The notes: generated from the letters alone by a model not told the origin. 64,000 nucleotides of DNA from Methylopila sp. 73B (GCF_000526315.1 NZ_JAFV01000001.1:806001-870000), one strand, 5' to 3'; counted from the stretch's first letter, positions 9,820 to 18,429 are shown. Translations and numbers: made by a program.

Positions 9820-10626
9820 GTGAAGATCAATATCGGCTTCGAGATCACGCATAACTTTCCTCAGCCCACCCCCATGATGGTGATGCTGAACGTGCATCCG
9901 AGCCGTGAGCTCGACCTGGTCAAGCCGGACCAGGTGACGTCCTACCCCTACACGCCGATCTCGGTGTACCTCGACGGCTTCGGCAATGTCTGCGGCCGGC
10001 TGGTCGCCCCGGCGGGCGACTTCACGCTGACGACCGACGCCGTCGTGCTCGACAGCGGCGAGCCCGACGTCGCGTCGTGGGACGCCTATCAGCACGCGGT
10101 CGAGGACCTGCCGGACGACACCCTCGTCTTCCTGCTCGGCAGCCGCTACTGCGAAACCGACCGCCTCGTGAACGACGCCTGGGCGATGTTCGGGAACACG
10201 CCACTGGGCTGGGGCCGGGTGCAGGCGATCGTCGACTTCGTCCATAATCACATCACGTTCGGCTACAACCATGCGCGCGCGACGAAATCGGCGTTCGACG
10301 CCTGGAACGAGCGACAGGGCGTATGCCGGGACTTCGCCCATCTCGCGATCGCGCTCTGCCGCTGCATGAACATCCCGGCGCGCTACGCCACAGGCTATCT
10401 CGGCGACATCGGCGTTCCGAAAGACCCCGCGCCGATGGATTTCAGCGCTTGGTTCGAAGTCTATCTCGGCGGTCGCTGGCACACCTTCGACGCCCGGCAC
10501 AACAAGCCGCGCGTGGGACGCATCGTCATGGCGCGGGGCCGCGACGCGGCGGACGTGGCGCTCACCAACGCCTTCGGACCCAACTCGCTCAAGACCTTCA
10601 GGGTCTGGACCGACGAGGTCTGGTAA
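9820..10626 (+). CDS. Transglutaminase-like cysteine peptidase family protein
   Basis: 268 residues starting at GTG with GAGAGG nine bases upstream. An N-terminal beta-sandwich-like part (residues 1-120) is followed by the transglutaminase core: Cys in QGVCRDFAHLAIALCR, His in the GGRWHTFDAR region, and Asp in the same strand. This Cys-His-Asp order is standard for the bacterial transglutaminase-like superfamily, whose members act as peptidases or amidases. There is no signal peptide, so it is probably cytoplasmic. It is monocistronic between the fusion gene and dusA. The substrate cannot be inferred. Confidence 0.88.
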   Translation: MKINIGFEITHNFPQPTPMMVMLNVHPSRELDLVKPDQVTSYPYTPISVYLDGFGNVCGRLVAPAGDFTLTTDAVVLDSGEPDVASWDAYQHAVEDLPDDTLVFLLGSRYCETDRLVNDAWAMFGNTPLGWGRVQAIVDFVHNHITFGYNHARATKSAFDAWNERQGVCRDFAHLAIALCRCMNIPARYATGYLGDIGVPKDPAPMDFSAWFEVYLGGRWHTFDARHNKPRVGRIVMARGRDAADVALTNAFGPNSLKTFRVWTDEVW

Positions 10627-10692
10627 GGGCGCCCAGCGCGCGCGATCTGCGCTATAAGCCCCCATCTTTTCCGAACGATCGGGCCTGACGCC

Positions 10693-11715
10693 GTGACGAC
10701 CGCCGCAGCGCGCCGCTTTTCAGTCGCGCCCATGATGGACTGGACCGACAGAAACTGTCGGCTGTTTCACCGCGCGCTGACGCGCGAGGCTCTGCTGTAC
10801 ACCGAGATGGTGACGACCGGCGCAGTGCGGTTCGGTCCCCGCGAGCGCCTGATCGGATTCTCCCCAGCCGAGCAGCCGGTGGCGGTCCAACTCGGCGGCT
10901 CGGAGCCCGCGGAACTCGCCGAGGCCGCGCGCATTTGCGAGGACTTCGGCTACGTCGAGGTCAATCTCAACGTCGGTTGCCCTTCCGACCGGGTTCAGGA
11001 CGGCCGCTTCGGCGCTTGCCTGATGGCGGAGCCTACGCGGGTCGCCGACTGCGTCGCGGCGATGAAGGCCGCGGTTTCGGTCCCGGTCACGGTGAAGTGC
11101 CGCATCGGGATCGACGATCAGGACCCGGAGCAGGCGCTCGACGCCCTGGCCGACGCCGTGCTCGCGGCCGGCTCCGACGCGCTGATCGTCCATGCCCGCA
11201 AGGCTTGGCTGAAAGGCCTGAGCCCGAAGGAGAACCGCGACGTGCCGCCGCTCGACTACGGCCGCGTGCTGCGGCTGAAGGCGCGGCGGCCGGAGGCGTT
11301 CATCGCCATCAACGGCGGCATCGCGGACCTCGACGCGGCGCAGGCGCTGCTCGCCCCGCGGGACGGCGTCGCGCTCGACGGCGTCATGCTCGGCCGGGCG
11401 GCGTACCAAAACCCCGAGCTGCTGCTGGGCGTGGACCCGCTGCTGTTCGGCCGCGCGGCGCCCTTCGCCAGCGCGAAAGAGGCGGCGGAGAGCCTGACGC
11501 CTGCGATCGAGGCGCATCTCGCCCGCGGCGGGCGGCTGTCGAACTTCACACGCCACATGCTGGGGCTGTTCCCGGGCAAGCCGGGCGCGCGGGCGTTCCG
11601 CCGCCATCTCAGCGTGGAGGCGCCCAAGGCCGGCGCAGGGATCGAGGTTCTGCGCGCCGCGCTTGACCTCGTGGACGAGAGCGGCTCCATGGCCCGAGCA
11701 AGCGAAGCCGCCTGA
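10693..11715 (+). CDS. dusA: tRNA-dihydrouridine(20/20a) synthase DusA
   Basis: 340 residues starting at GTG. FMN-dependent TIM-barrel enzyme that reduces uridine 20/20a in the tRNA D-loop with NADPH. Diagnostic DusA features are the N-terminal SVAPMMDWTDRNCRLFHR, EMVTTGAVRFG, the catalytic-cysteine motif LNVGCPSDRVQDGRFGACLM, the VKCRIGIDD strand, and HARKAWLKGLSPKENRDVPPL, which separates DusA from DusB and DusC. The C-terminal helical tRNA-binding part ends near ARASEAA. It is separated from the upstream gene by 66 bp containing a TATAAG sequence. Confidence 0.95.
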   Translation: MTTAAARRFSVAPMMDWTDRNCRLFHRALTREALLYTEMVTTGAVRFGPRERLIGFSPAEQPVAVQLGGSEPAELAEAARICEDFGYVEVNLNVGCPSDRVQDGRFGACLMAEPTRVADCVAAMKAAVSVPVTVKCRIGIDDQDPEQALDALADAVLAAGSDALIVHARKAWLKGLSPKENRDVPPLDYGRVLRLKARRPEAFIAINGGIADLDAAQALLAPRDGVALDGVMLGRAAYQNPELLLGVDPLLFGRAAPFASAKEAAESLTPAIEAHLARGGRLSNFTRHMLGLFPGKPGARAFRRHLSVEAPKAGAGIEVLRAALDLVDESGSMARASEAA

Positions 11716-11757
11716 CGTTCCGGCGGCGGCGCTGCGACCCCCTCCTGGAGCGCCGCC

Positions 11758-12597
11758 GTGGACCTTCTCGCTTCGCTGCCGATCGGCGACATCGTCGAGC
11801 TTGTTCTCGGCCTCGCGCTCGGCGGCGTCGTGACAGGCTTGCTGGCGGGGGTCTTCGGCGTGGGCGGCGGCGCGGTGATCGTGCCCGTGCTGGCGGTGCT
11901 GTTCGATCACCTCGGCGTCCCTGACGACATCGAGATGCAGCTCGCCGTCGGCACGTCGCTCGCCATCATCATACCCACGTCGATCCGCTCCTTTCGCGCG
12001 CACGCCGCGCGCGGGTCGGTGGATCGCCCGGCGCTTCGGGCGTGGCTGCTCCCTGTCACGCTCGGAGCGGTCAGCGGCGCCGGGGTCGCGGCCTTCGTCA
12101 GCTCCGACGCGCTCAAGCTTGTGTTCGCCCTGTTCGGCCTCGGCATGTCGGCTAATCTGCTGTTCGGCCGCGACGACTGGCGGCTCGCCGATGATCTTCC
12201 CGGCTGGCGGGCGACCTCGATCTGGGGGTTCGGCATCGCGCTGCTGTCCGCGCTGATCGGCATCGGCGGCGGGGCGCTGGGCGCGCTGTTCCTGAAGCTG
12301 CATAACCGGCCGATCCATGTGGCGATCGGCACGTCGTCGGGCCTCGGGGCGCTGATCGCGGTCCCCGGCGCGATCGGCTACGCGGTGGCCGGCCTGCCGC
12401 ACCTCGCCCAGCTGCCGCCGCTCTCGATCGGATACGTGTCGCTGATCGGGTTCGCGCTCATGGCGCCGATCTCGGTGCTCGTGGCGCCGATCGGGGTGCG
12501 TCTGGCGCATGGGCTGTCGAAGCGCAGGCTGACCGTCGCGTTCGGTGTCTTCCTCGCGCTCGTCGCGGCCCGCTTCCTCTACGATCTGGCGACCTGA
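11758..12597 (+). CDS. TauE/SafE family membrane permease
   Basis: 279 residues starting at GTG after CTGGAG. Eight or so hydrophobic helices in two repeats. The first repeat contains GVFGVGGGAVIVPVLAVLF with VGTSLAIIIPTSIRSFRAH; the second contains LIGIGGGALGALFLKLHN with AIGTSSGLGALIAVPGA. These glycine-rich repeats define the TauE/SafE (DUF81) family, implicated in export of sulfite, sulfoacetate or other organosulfur anions. No sulfur genes flank it, so the substrate is open. It follows dusA by 42 bp. Confidence 0.9.
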   Translation: MDLLASLPIGDIVELVLGLALGGVVTGLLAGVFGVGGGAVIVPVLAVLFDHLGVPDDIEMQLAVGTSLAIIIPTSIRSFRAHAARGSVDRPALRAWLLPVTLGAVSGAGVAAFVSSDALKLVFALFGLGMSANLLFGRDDWRLADDLPGWRATSIWGFGIALLSALIGIGGGALGALFLKLHNRPIHVAIGTSSGLGALIAVPGAIGYAVAGLPHLAQLPPLSIGYVSLIGFALMAPISVLVAPIGVRLAHGLSKRRLTVAFGVFLALVAARFLYDLAT

Positions 12598-12610
12598 GCG
12601 GCGGCGGCCC

Positions 12611-12907
12611 TCAGACCCGCACGCCCATATCGGCCAGGAAACCGTGGCCGTAGACATAGGCGAGGGCGATCACCAGCGCGATCGCGAGCCAGAGGGCGAC
12701 GGCCCGGACGGCCCCGCTGGCGTTGCCGCGCCAGCGCGCCAGCAGGCCCGGTCCGATCCAGACCGCGACGCAGACCAGCGCCACCGCCGACGCCCAGCGC
12801 TCGTTCGGAAAATCGCCGAAGCCGCCGGCGAGGTCCGCGATGACGAACACCAGGATCGTCGCGAGAATCGCGACGACGAGGATCTCGCCGATGCTGCGCT
12901 CCCTCAT
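12611..12907 (-). CDS. Small three-helix membrane protein
   Basis: 98 residues from the ATG at 12907, which overlaps the stop of the upstream DUF1289 gene (ATGA). Three hydrophobic segments lie at about 8-28, 39-56 and 66-90. The end, LAYVYGHGFLADMGVRV, resembles the membrane-anchor part that precedes the protease domain in TIGR02281-type retropepsin-like proteins of alphaproteobacteria, but no protease domain follows. It may be a related stand-alone anchor or a shortened remnant. Function is unknown; the coupling to the DUF1289 gene is common in this group. Confidence 0.65.
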   Translation of the reverse strand: MRERSIGEILVVAILATILVFVIADLAGGFGDFPNERWASAVALVCVAVWIGPGLLARWRGNASGAVRAVALWLAIALVIALAYVYGHGFLADMGVRV

Positions 12908-13116
12908 TGACCGGCCTCCGTCGGAGCGCGCTTCTCGGCGAAGATCCTGCGACGCGCCGGGAGCCCACGCATCACCGTCTCCCGCGCGTCGGCCGAGAGC
13001 CGCGACCATGCGCCGATCTCGGCGAGCGTGCGCAGGCAGCCCTCGCACCAGCCGGTCGCGGGATCCATGACGCAGACCGAAATGCAGGGGCTTTTGATCG
13101 GACGGCTGTCGAGCAT
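12904..13116 (-). CDS. DUF1289 family cysteine-rich protein
   Basis: 70 residues with the complete DUF1289 pattern SPCISVCVMDPATGWCEGC followed by LRTLAEIGAWSRLSADAR. The four cysteines in C-x3-C-x8-C-x2-C arrangement suggest a metal (Zn or Fe-S) site. These small cytoplasmic proteins are widespread in proteobacteria and of unproven function. The gene is first in a two-gene unit with the overlapping small membrane protein. Confidence 0.9.
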   Translation of the reverse strand: MLDSRPIKSPCISVCVMDPATGWCEGCLRTLAEIGAWSRLSADARETVMRGLPARRRIFAEKRAPTEAGQ

Positions 13117-13184
13117 GCTCTAACGGATGGCCGACCGCTCCGCCGGGCGCAAGACTGCGACGCGTTATTCCTTCGATGGGCGCG

Positions 13185-13976
13185 TCACATAAGGGTCAAG
13201 GCGAGCGCGGTGAGAGCGGCCGCGTCGCCAAGAGCGGCCGCCGCGCCGCAGACGTCGCCGGTGACGCCGCCGATCTGGCGGCGGGCGAGGGCGGACAGCG
13301 CCGAGGCGGCGAGCGCGGCGAACGCGGCCGCAGCGAGGCCGGGCCCTATCCCTACGAGCAACGCCGCGAGCGCCGCGGCGAGCGCCCAGCCGAGGGCGAC
13401 GGCGCTCGCCGCCGGGCGCGCGGCGTGGCCAGCGCCCTCGGCGCGGGCGGGCGGCAGCAGCACGGTCGGCAGCACGGCGGCGGGTCGCGCTATCGTGGAG
13501 GCCGCGGCGACTGCAAGGCCTGCGACGGGGCCTAGTCCTTCCACAAGCGCGGCCCCGAGCGACACGCGGGCGAGCAGCGTCAGGATCAGCGCGGTCGCGC
13601 CGAAACTTCCCAGGCGGCTGTCGCGCATGATCGCGAGCTTGCGCTCGCGGTCGCGCCCTCCGCCGAAGCCGTCGGCGACGTCGGCAAGCCCGTCCTCATG
13701 CAGCGCGCCGCTGAGGGCGACGCCAGCCGCGACCGCAAGCGTCGCCGCGGGGAGGGGCGATAGCCCGAGCGCCGTCAGCCCTGCGAGAACCGCTCCGCCC
13801 ACAAGACCCACCACAAGCCCGGCCAGGGGCGCGGCGCGCGCCACCCCTTCGAAGATCGCGGCGGACTCCGGCGATCCCCAGGCCGGAGGGACGGGGAGCC
13901 GGGTGAAGAACCGCAGCGCGTCGGCGGCGGCGTCGCGCGCGGCGCGAGCCATGGAATTCGAACGGTTGGCGGTCAT
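13185..13976 (-). CDS. cobS: Adenosylcobinamide-GDP ribazoletransferase (cobalamin synthase)
   Basis: 263 residues from the ATG at 13976. Integral membrane enzyme joining adenosylcobinamide-GDP and alpha-ribazole to give adenosylcobalamin. The family signature is clear: RFFTRLPVP near the N-terminus, then ALHEDGLADVADGFGGGRDRERKLAIMRDSRLGSFG, split here at DGFGGG, which holds the acidic metal-binding residues. About six Ala/Leu/Gly-rich helices follow. It is divergent from cobT, the enzyme that makes the alpha-ribazole phosphate precursor. No cobalamin riboswitch motif was seen in the 140-bp spacer. Confidence 0.95.
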   Translation of the reverse strand: MTANRSNSMARAARDAAADALRFFTRLPVPPAWGSPESAAIFEGVARAAPLAGLVVGLVGGAVLAGLTALGLSPLPAATLAVAAGVALSGALHEDGLADVADGFGGGRDRERKLAIMRDSRLGSFGATALILTLLARVSLGAALVEGLGPVAGLAVAAASTIARPAAVLPTVLLPPARAEGAGHAARPAASAVALGWALAAALAALLVGIGPGLAAAAFAALAASALSALARRQIGGVTGDVCGAAAALGDAAALTALALTLM

Positions 13977-14116
13977 CGGACGACAATAGGGTTGCGGTCG
14001 CGCCTCACTAGCATGGTCGTGCGCGGAGCGCGCTTGGCGTGCACTGCGGGATCGGCTATCTGCGACGCTCCGATGACGGCGATCCCCCACGCCGGCGACG
14101 TGACGAGGACGCTTCC

Positions 14117-15166
14117 ATGACCCGCTCTCCGGACGCCGCGAGGCCCGCATCCGCGAGCGGTCTGCCGTTCGACGACATCCGTGCATTGCTCGGTCGTCTG
14201 CCCGGACCCGCCGTCGAGGCCGTCGCGGCGGTTCGCGCGCGCGAGGCGGAGTTGGTGAAGCCCACCGGCGCGCTGGGCCGGCTCGAGGACATCGCGGAGT
14301 GGCTCGCCGCCTGGCAGGGCAAGGCGCCGCCGCGCGTCGCCCGTCCGCTCGTCGCGATCTTCGCCGGCGCCCATGGCGTGACGGCGAAGGGCGTTTCGGC
14401 CTACCCCGTCGAGGTCACGAGCCAGATGCTCGGCGCCTTCTCCAGCGGCGGGGCGGCGATCAATCAGATCTGCGCGAGCTTCGACATCGGCCTCAAGGTG
14501 TTCGACCTCGCCTCCGACCGGCCGACCCCGGACATCACCGAGCGGGCGGCCATGAGCGAGCAGGAATGCGCGGCGACCATGGCCTACGGCATGGAGGCGA
14601 TCGCCGGCGGGATCGATCTGCTGGTCGTGGGCGAGATGGGGATCGGCAACACCACCGTCGCCGCGGCCATCGCCTGCGCGCTCTACGGCGGCGAGCCGGA
14701 GGATTGGGTCGGCCGCGGCACCGGCGTCGACAAGGCGGGGTTGAAGCGCAAGGCCGAGGCCGTGCGCGCCGCCCTCGAGACCCACAAAGGCCATCTCGGC
14801 GATCCGCTGGAGGCGCTGCGGCGGCTCGGCGGCCGGGAGCTCGCCGCGATCGCGGGTGCCATCGTCGCGGCGCGGATGGAGCGCGTGCCGGTGGTCATCG
14901 ACGGCTATGTGGCGACCGCCGCCGCCAGCGTGCTGCACGCGCTCGACGCCAGCGCGCTCGACCACTGCGTCGCCGGACATCGCTCGGCCGAGGCCGCCCA
15001 TGGCCGCCTGTTGGAGCGTCTGGAGCTGAAGCCGCTGCTCGATCTGGGGATGCGTCTCGGCGAGGGCTCCGGCGGCGCGCTCGCGGTCGCGATCATCAAG
15101 GCCGCCGCCGCCTGCCACTCCGGCATGGCGACGTTCTCGGAAGCCGCGGTCGCGAACCGCGCCTGA
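14117..15166 (+). CDS. cobT: Nicotinate-nucleotide-dimethylbenzimidazole phosphoribosyltransferase
   Basis: 349 residues from the ATG at 14117 (GACGAGGAC upstream). It transfers phosphoribose from nicotinate mononucleotide to dimethylbenzimidazole to give alpha-ribazole 5'-phosphate for the lower ligand of vitamin B12. Characteristic segments are KPTGALGRLEDIAEWLA, FAGAHGVTAKGVSAYP, the nucleotide-binding VVGEMGIGNTTVAAAIACAL, and the C-terminal GMRLGEGSGGALAVAIIK just after the family's HCVAGHRSAE. The catalytic glutamate is the one in LGEGSGG. It is divergent from cobS, probably under a shared control region. Confidence 0.96.
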   Translation: MTRSPDAARPASASGLPFDDIRALLGRLPGPAVEAVAAVRAREAELVKPTGALGRLEDIAEWLAAWQGKAPPRVARPLVAIFAGAHGVTAKGVSAYPVEVTSQMLGAFSSGGAAINQICASFDIGLKVFDLASDRPTPDITERAAMSEQECAATMAYGMEAIAGGIDLLVVGEMGIGNTTVAAAIACALYGGEPEDWVGRGTGVDKAGLKRKAEAVRAALETHKGHLGDPLEALRRLGGRELAAIAGAIVAARMERVPVVIDGYVATAAASVLHALDASALDHCVAGHRSAEAAHGRLLERLELKPLLDLGMRLGEGSGGALAVAIIKAAAACHSGMATFSEAAVANRA

Positions 15167-15219
15167 GCGAAGGGCCGGTCGGAACCCATTTGGAAATTTA
15201 AAGACCCGCTGGAGCGACA

Positions 15220-15336
15220 TGCGTACTTCGAGACGCCGACCTGCGGTCGGCTCCTCAGGATGACGAGGGCTGGGCCGGAGCAAACCCTCCTCATGCTGAG
15301 GAGCCCGCCTCTCGGCGGGCGTCTCGAAGCACGCGC
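15220..15336. repeat. Nested palindromic intergenic repeat (family A)
   Basis: Two arms of about 50 bases, 15220-15268 and 15286-15336, are inverted copies sharing the core CTTCGAGACG at the outer end and CTCCTCAG at the inner end. Each arm also contains its own hairpin: GCCGACC/GGTCGGC in the left, GCCCGCC/GGCGGGC in the right. Such GC-rich elements are dispersed in intergenic DNA of many Hyphomicrobiales. It lies between the convergent cobT and ABC permease genes and could act as a bidirectional transcript terminator or stabiliser. Confidence 0.8.
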
Positions 15337-15371
15337 AAGGTCACCTGGGATCGGTCGTCCCGACAGGCCGC

Positions 15372-16115
15372 TCAGGCCTCGCGCGGCCGAAGATGCCGCG
15401 TGGCGCGGCGCTCCAGCAGGTTCCAGACCCGGCGGACGGTCTCGACCAGCACGAGATAGATCAGCGCGGCCCATAGGTAGACCTCGAAGTCGTAGGAGCG
15501 GCTGAAGGCGTATTTGGTTGCGCCCAGCACGTCGTAGACCGTGACGACGCTTGCGATCGAACTCGCCTTGATCATCAGCACCAGCTCGTTGCCGAGCGGC
15601 CGAAGCCCCTGCGCGAGGGCCTGCGGCAGGATCACGGTGAGGTAGGTCTGGCCGCGCCGCAGCCCGAGCGCGGCCGCGGCCTCGCCCTGGCCGCGCGCGA
15701 CGGAGCGCACGCCGCCGCGGATGATCTCGGCCTGATAGGCCGCGGTGTTGAGGGTGAAGGTGATCGCCACGCACCACCAGGCGTCCCGGAACACGCCCCA
15801 GAGGCCCACGGCGTCCAGCGCGTCGCGGAACTGGCCGGCGCCGTAATAGACGAGGAAGACCTGCGCCAGCAGCGGCGTGCCGCGGAAGAAGGTGGAGAAC
15901 GACAGGCACAGCGCCCGGGTGACGCGCCCGCCCTCGACCAGGGCGACGCCGAGCGGCAGGGCGAGCAGGAAGCCCACGGAGCAGGACGCCGCGACGAGGC
16001 CCAGCGTCGTCCAGAGCCCGTCGACGACCCGCGGGCCGTAGCGCGCCATCAGCTCGGCGTCGAAGCCGAGCGCGCCCCAGACGGTCAGGATGGCCTGGCC
16101 GAGAGCCGCTTCCAC
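15372..16115 (-). CDS. Polar amino-acid ABC transporter permease (HisM-like)
   Basis: 247 residues. Inner-membrane permease with the HisMQ/GlnP family layout of about five helices and the loop that contacts the ATPase, AAALGLRRGQTYLTVILPQAL (split here as EAAAALGLRRG and ILPQAL). TFFRGTPLLAQVFLVYYG is the typical second-helix motif of amino-acid permeases. It follows the other permease by 4 bp and is last in a binding-protein/permease/permease operon. No ATP-binding subunit gene follows, because the next gene downstream (cobT) is on the other strand. Confidence 0.9.
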   Translation of the reverse strand: MEAALGQAILTVWGALGFDAELMARYGPRVVDGLWTTLGLVAASCSVGFLLALPLGVALVEGGRVTRALCLSFSTFFRGTPLLAQVFLVYYGAGQFRDALDAVGLWGVFRDAWWCVAITFTLNTAAYQAEIIRGGVRSVARGQGEAAAALGLRRGQTYLTVILPQALAQGLRPLGNELVLMIKASSIASVVTVYDVLGATKYAFSRSYDFEVYLWAALIYLVLVETVRRVWNLLERRATRHLRPREA

Positions 16116-16119
16116 GGTC

Positions 16120-16824
16120 TCAGCGCCCTGCGGCGGCGAAGCCGCGGTCGGCGCGCGCCTCGAGCCGGCGGGCGATCGCCGTCGAGAGGCCCGAGAGCGC
16201 CAGATAGAGCAGGCAGGCGACGAGATAGAAGAAGAACGGCTGCTTGGTCGCGTTGACCGCGAGGTTGGTCTGCCGGGTGAGGTCGGCGAGGGCGATGACC
16301 GAGACCAGAGAGGTGTCCTTCAGCAGCACGAGCCAGGTGTTGGAGAGGCCGGGGAGCGCGACCCGCCACAGCTGCGGAAACACCACGAGGCGGAAGGCGA
16401 GGCGGCGCGACAGGCCGAGCGCCGCGGCCGACTCGCTCTGCCCTTTCGGCACCGCGCGGATTGCGGCCAGCAGCACCTCGCTGGAGAAGGCCCCGAACAC
16501 GAGGCCGAGCGCCACGACGCCCGCGACGAAGCTGTTGATCTCCACCGTCGCGCCTGTGAGCGACGCGATCAGCCGCGGGGCGCCGAAGGCGACGATCAGG
16601 ATCGTCAGCAGCTCGGGCAGACCGCGGAACACCGTGGTGTAGAGCTCGCCCAGCGCGCGGGCGACCCGGCCCTTGGCGTTCTTGAGCAGCGCCACGCCGA
16701 GGCCCAGGGCGAGGCCGAGCGGCAGCGTGGCGATCGCGAGCGTAATCGTGACGACCACGCCGCGCGCGAGATCGTCGCCCCAGCCTTCGGATCCGAACGA
16801 CAGCAGCCCGAAGAGGTCGGTCAC
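16120..16824 (-). CDS. Polar amino-acid ABC transporter permease (HisQ-like)
   Basis: 234 residues with the HisQ pattern: YTTVFRGLPELLTILIVAFG, a coupling loop SAAALGLSRRLAFRLVVFPQ, and KDTSLVSVIALADL near the end, which matches histidine/arginine/octopine permeases. About five transmembrane helices. It sits 7 bp after the binding-protein gene and 4 bp before the partner permease, so the three are one transcript. The heterodimeric permease should pair with an AapP/HisP-type ATPase supplied from elsewhere. Confidence 0.92.
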   Translation of the reverse strand: MTDLFGLLSFGSEGWGDDLARGVVVTITLAIATLPLGLALGLGVALLKNAKGRVARALGELYTTVFRGLPELLTILIVAFGAPRLIASLTGATVEINSFVAGVVALGLVFGAFSSEVLLAAIRAVPKGQSESAAALGLSRRLAFRLVVFPQLWRVALPGLSNTWLVLLKDTSLVSVIALADLTRQTNLAVNATKQPFFFYLVACLLYLALSGLSTAIARRLEARADRGFAAAGR

Positions 16825-16831
16825 GCGGCGG

Positions 16832-17626
16832 TCAGTAGAGGCTGAACGGGAAGTACTTGGCGTTGATCTTCTCGTAGGTGCCGTCGGCGAGGATTTCCGC
16901 GATGCCCTTGTCGATCAGCTCCTTCAGCTCGATGTCCTCCTTGCGGAGGCCAGCCCCGATGCCCTCGCCGAAGTACTTCTCGTCGCGGATGTCCTGGCCG
17001 ATCACCTGGCAGCACTTGCCGGCGTCGGCCTTCTCCAGCCAGGGCAGCATCACCGTCTTGTCGCCGAGCACCGCGTCGAGCCGCCCCGAAGCGAGGTCGA
17101 GGTTGGCCTCGTCCTGGGTCGCGTAGAGCTTCACGGTCGCGCCCGCCGGCTCATACACGTCCTGCAGGTAGGTGCCGCTGACGGTGGAAGACTGCGCCCC
17201 GATCGTCTTGCCCTTCATCGCGTCGGTGGAGGTGCCCATCGAGGCGTTGCGCTTGTCGGTCACGAACAGCGCCGGCGTCTGGTAGTAGCGCTTGGAGAAC
17301 GCGATAGTCTTCTTGCGTTCGTCGGTGATCGACATGGAGGCGAAGATGGCGTCGTACTTGTTGGCGAGCAACGCGGGGATGATGCCGTCCCAGTCCTGCG
17401 CTACGAAGGTGCACTCGGCCTTGATCTTCTCGCAGATCGCCTTGGCGATATCGATGTCGAAGCCCTGGACCTGTCCGTCCGCGCCCACGACATTGAACGG
17501 CGGATAGGCGCCTTCGGTCCCGATCTTGATCTTCGACCAGTCCTTGGCCGCAGCCGGACCGGCGATCAGGGCGCAGGCGAGCGCAAGCGCCGCGGCGCCG
17601 GCGAATGCAAACCGGGATGACGACAT
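16832..17626 (-). CDS. Periplasmic lysine/arginine/ornithine/histidine-type binding protein
   Basis: 264 residues with a Sec signal (ALALACALIAGPAAA) and the cluster-3 solute-binding fold. Ligand-site landmarks are IGTEGAYPPFNVV at the start, VQGFDIDIAKAICEKI, DWDGIIPALLANKYDAI, SMSITDERKKTIAFS and YYQTPALFV. Two adjacent cysteines (KCCQV) and EKIKAECTF are present. These features match HisJ/ArgT/NocT-type receptors for basic amino acids or opines. GGAGA precedes the ATG. It heads an operon with two permeases but no ATPase. Confidence 0.9.
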   Translation of the reverse strand: MSSSRFAFAGAAALALACALIAGPAAAKDWSKIKIGTEGAYPPFNVVGADGQVQGFDIDIAKAICEKIKAECTFVAQDWDGIIPALLANKYDAIFASMSITDERKKTIAFSKRYYQTPALFVTDKRNASMGTSTDAMKGKTIGAQSSTVSGTYLQDVYEPAGATVKLYATQDEANLDLASGRLDAVLGDKTVMLPWLEKADAGKCCQVIGQDIRDEKYFGEGIGAGLRKEDIELKELIDKGIAEILADGTYEKINAKYFPFSLY

Positions 17627-17711
17627 GACGACGGTCTCCGACTCAGGCTGACGCTTCGGGCCGCTCGCAGGCCCCCAACGCGGCGCAGCATTCCACCGTT
17701 GCCCCGCACGC

Positions 17712-18341
17712 TCAAGTGGTGGGCGAGCCTATGTTTGCGGCATCGTCCGCGGCGAGACGCGCCAGATCGTCCGGCGTGTCGACGTCGCGGAACCCGCTCG
17801 TATCGGCAAAGACGACCTCGACGGCGCCAAGCTCGGCCAGCGCCCGGCGCGGCGCGGAGACGCCGTCCCGCACCAGCCGTTCGAGCGGCTCCGCGCAGGC
17901 GAGCGGCCACAGCGCATGCAGCGGCTCGAGGCCTGAGGGCGAGACCGCGACCGCCGGGCCTTCGCCCGCCGCGGCCACCAAGCGCGTCACGAGATCCGCG
18001 GGCGGATAGGGCGCGTCGCCCGGAATGGTGGCGAGGTGGGTGACGCCCTCGAGCGTCGCCGCCCAGGCGAGGCCGGCTCGCACTCCGGCCAGCGGCCCCC
18101 CGGGACCGTCAACCGCGTCGGCGAGCACGCGCAGTCCGAAGGCCGCGAAACGCGCGGGGTCGCCATTGGCGGAGAGCGCGAGCGTCGCCACCTGAGGACG
18201 GAAGCGATCGAGCGCATGGGCGAGGATCGGGCGGCCGCGCAGCGCGATCAGCGCCTTGTCCGCGCGCCCCATGCGGCGGCCTTCGCCGCCCATCAGGACG
18301 ACCCCCGCGATCCTCGCGAGGGGAGCTTCGACGTCTGGCAT
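17712..18341 (-). CDS. mobA: Molybdenum cofactor guanylyltransferase
   Basis: 209 residues from the ATG at 18341, preceded by GGAAAGGA. The GTP-binding signature VVLMGGEGRRMGRADKAL is at residues 13-30, followed by LRGRPILAHALDRF, ALSANGD, a metal-binding DAVDGPGGPLAGVRAG and TIPGDAPYPPADLV. MobA links GMP to molybdopterin to form the MGD cofactor of DMSO-reductase-family enzymes such as formate dehydrogenases. It is divergent from the Mrp gene across 88 bp. moaA is also in this window (31226-32245) but not adjacent. Confidence 0.93.
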   Translation of the reverse strand: MPDVEAPLARIAGVVLMGGEGRRMGRADKALIALRGRPILAHALDRFRPQVATLALSANGDPARFAAFGLRVLADAVDGPGGPLAGVRAGLAWAATLEGVTHLATIPGDAPYPPADLVTRLVAAAGEGPAVAVSPSGLEPLHALWPLACAEPLERLVRDGVSAPRRALAELGAVEVVFADTSGFRDVDTPDDLARLAADDAANIGSPTT

Positions 18342-18429
18342 GCCATTCCTTTCCTCGACCCACCGGACTTGATTGACCTTCGGGCGGCGAAAGGTCCATA
18401 GCCCAAGAAAACACGGATGGAGACGCGAC

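Noticed and set aside
9820-10626. Proteasome- or pupylation-associated role for the transglutaminase-like gene
   Set aside because: No alpha-E, circularly permuted ATP-grasp or proteasome genes accompany it, so no such pathway is supported.
10720-12657. 645-codon minus-strand frame opposite dusA and the TauE/SafE gene
   Set aside because: Low-complexity Arg/Asp/Gln-rich translation of the complementary strand; both plus-strand genes are firmly identified.
13977-14116. Possible cobalamin riboswitch between cobS and cobT
   Set aside because: No B12-box-like conserved core or multi-stem layout was found in the 140-bp spacer.
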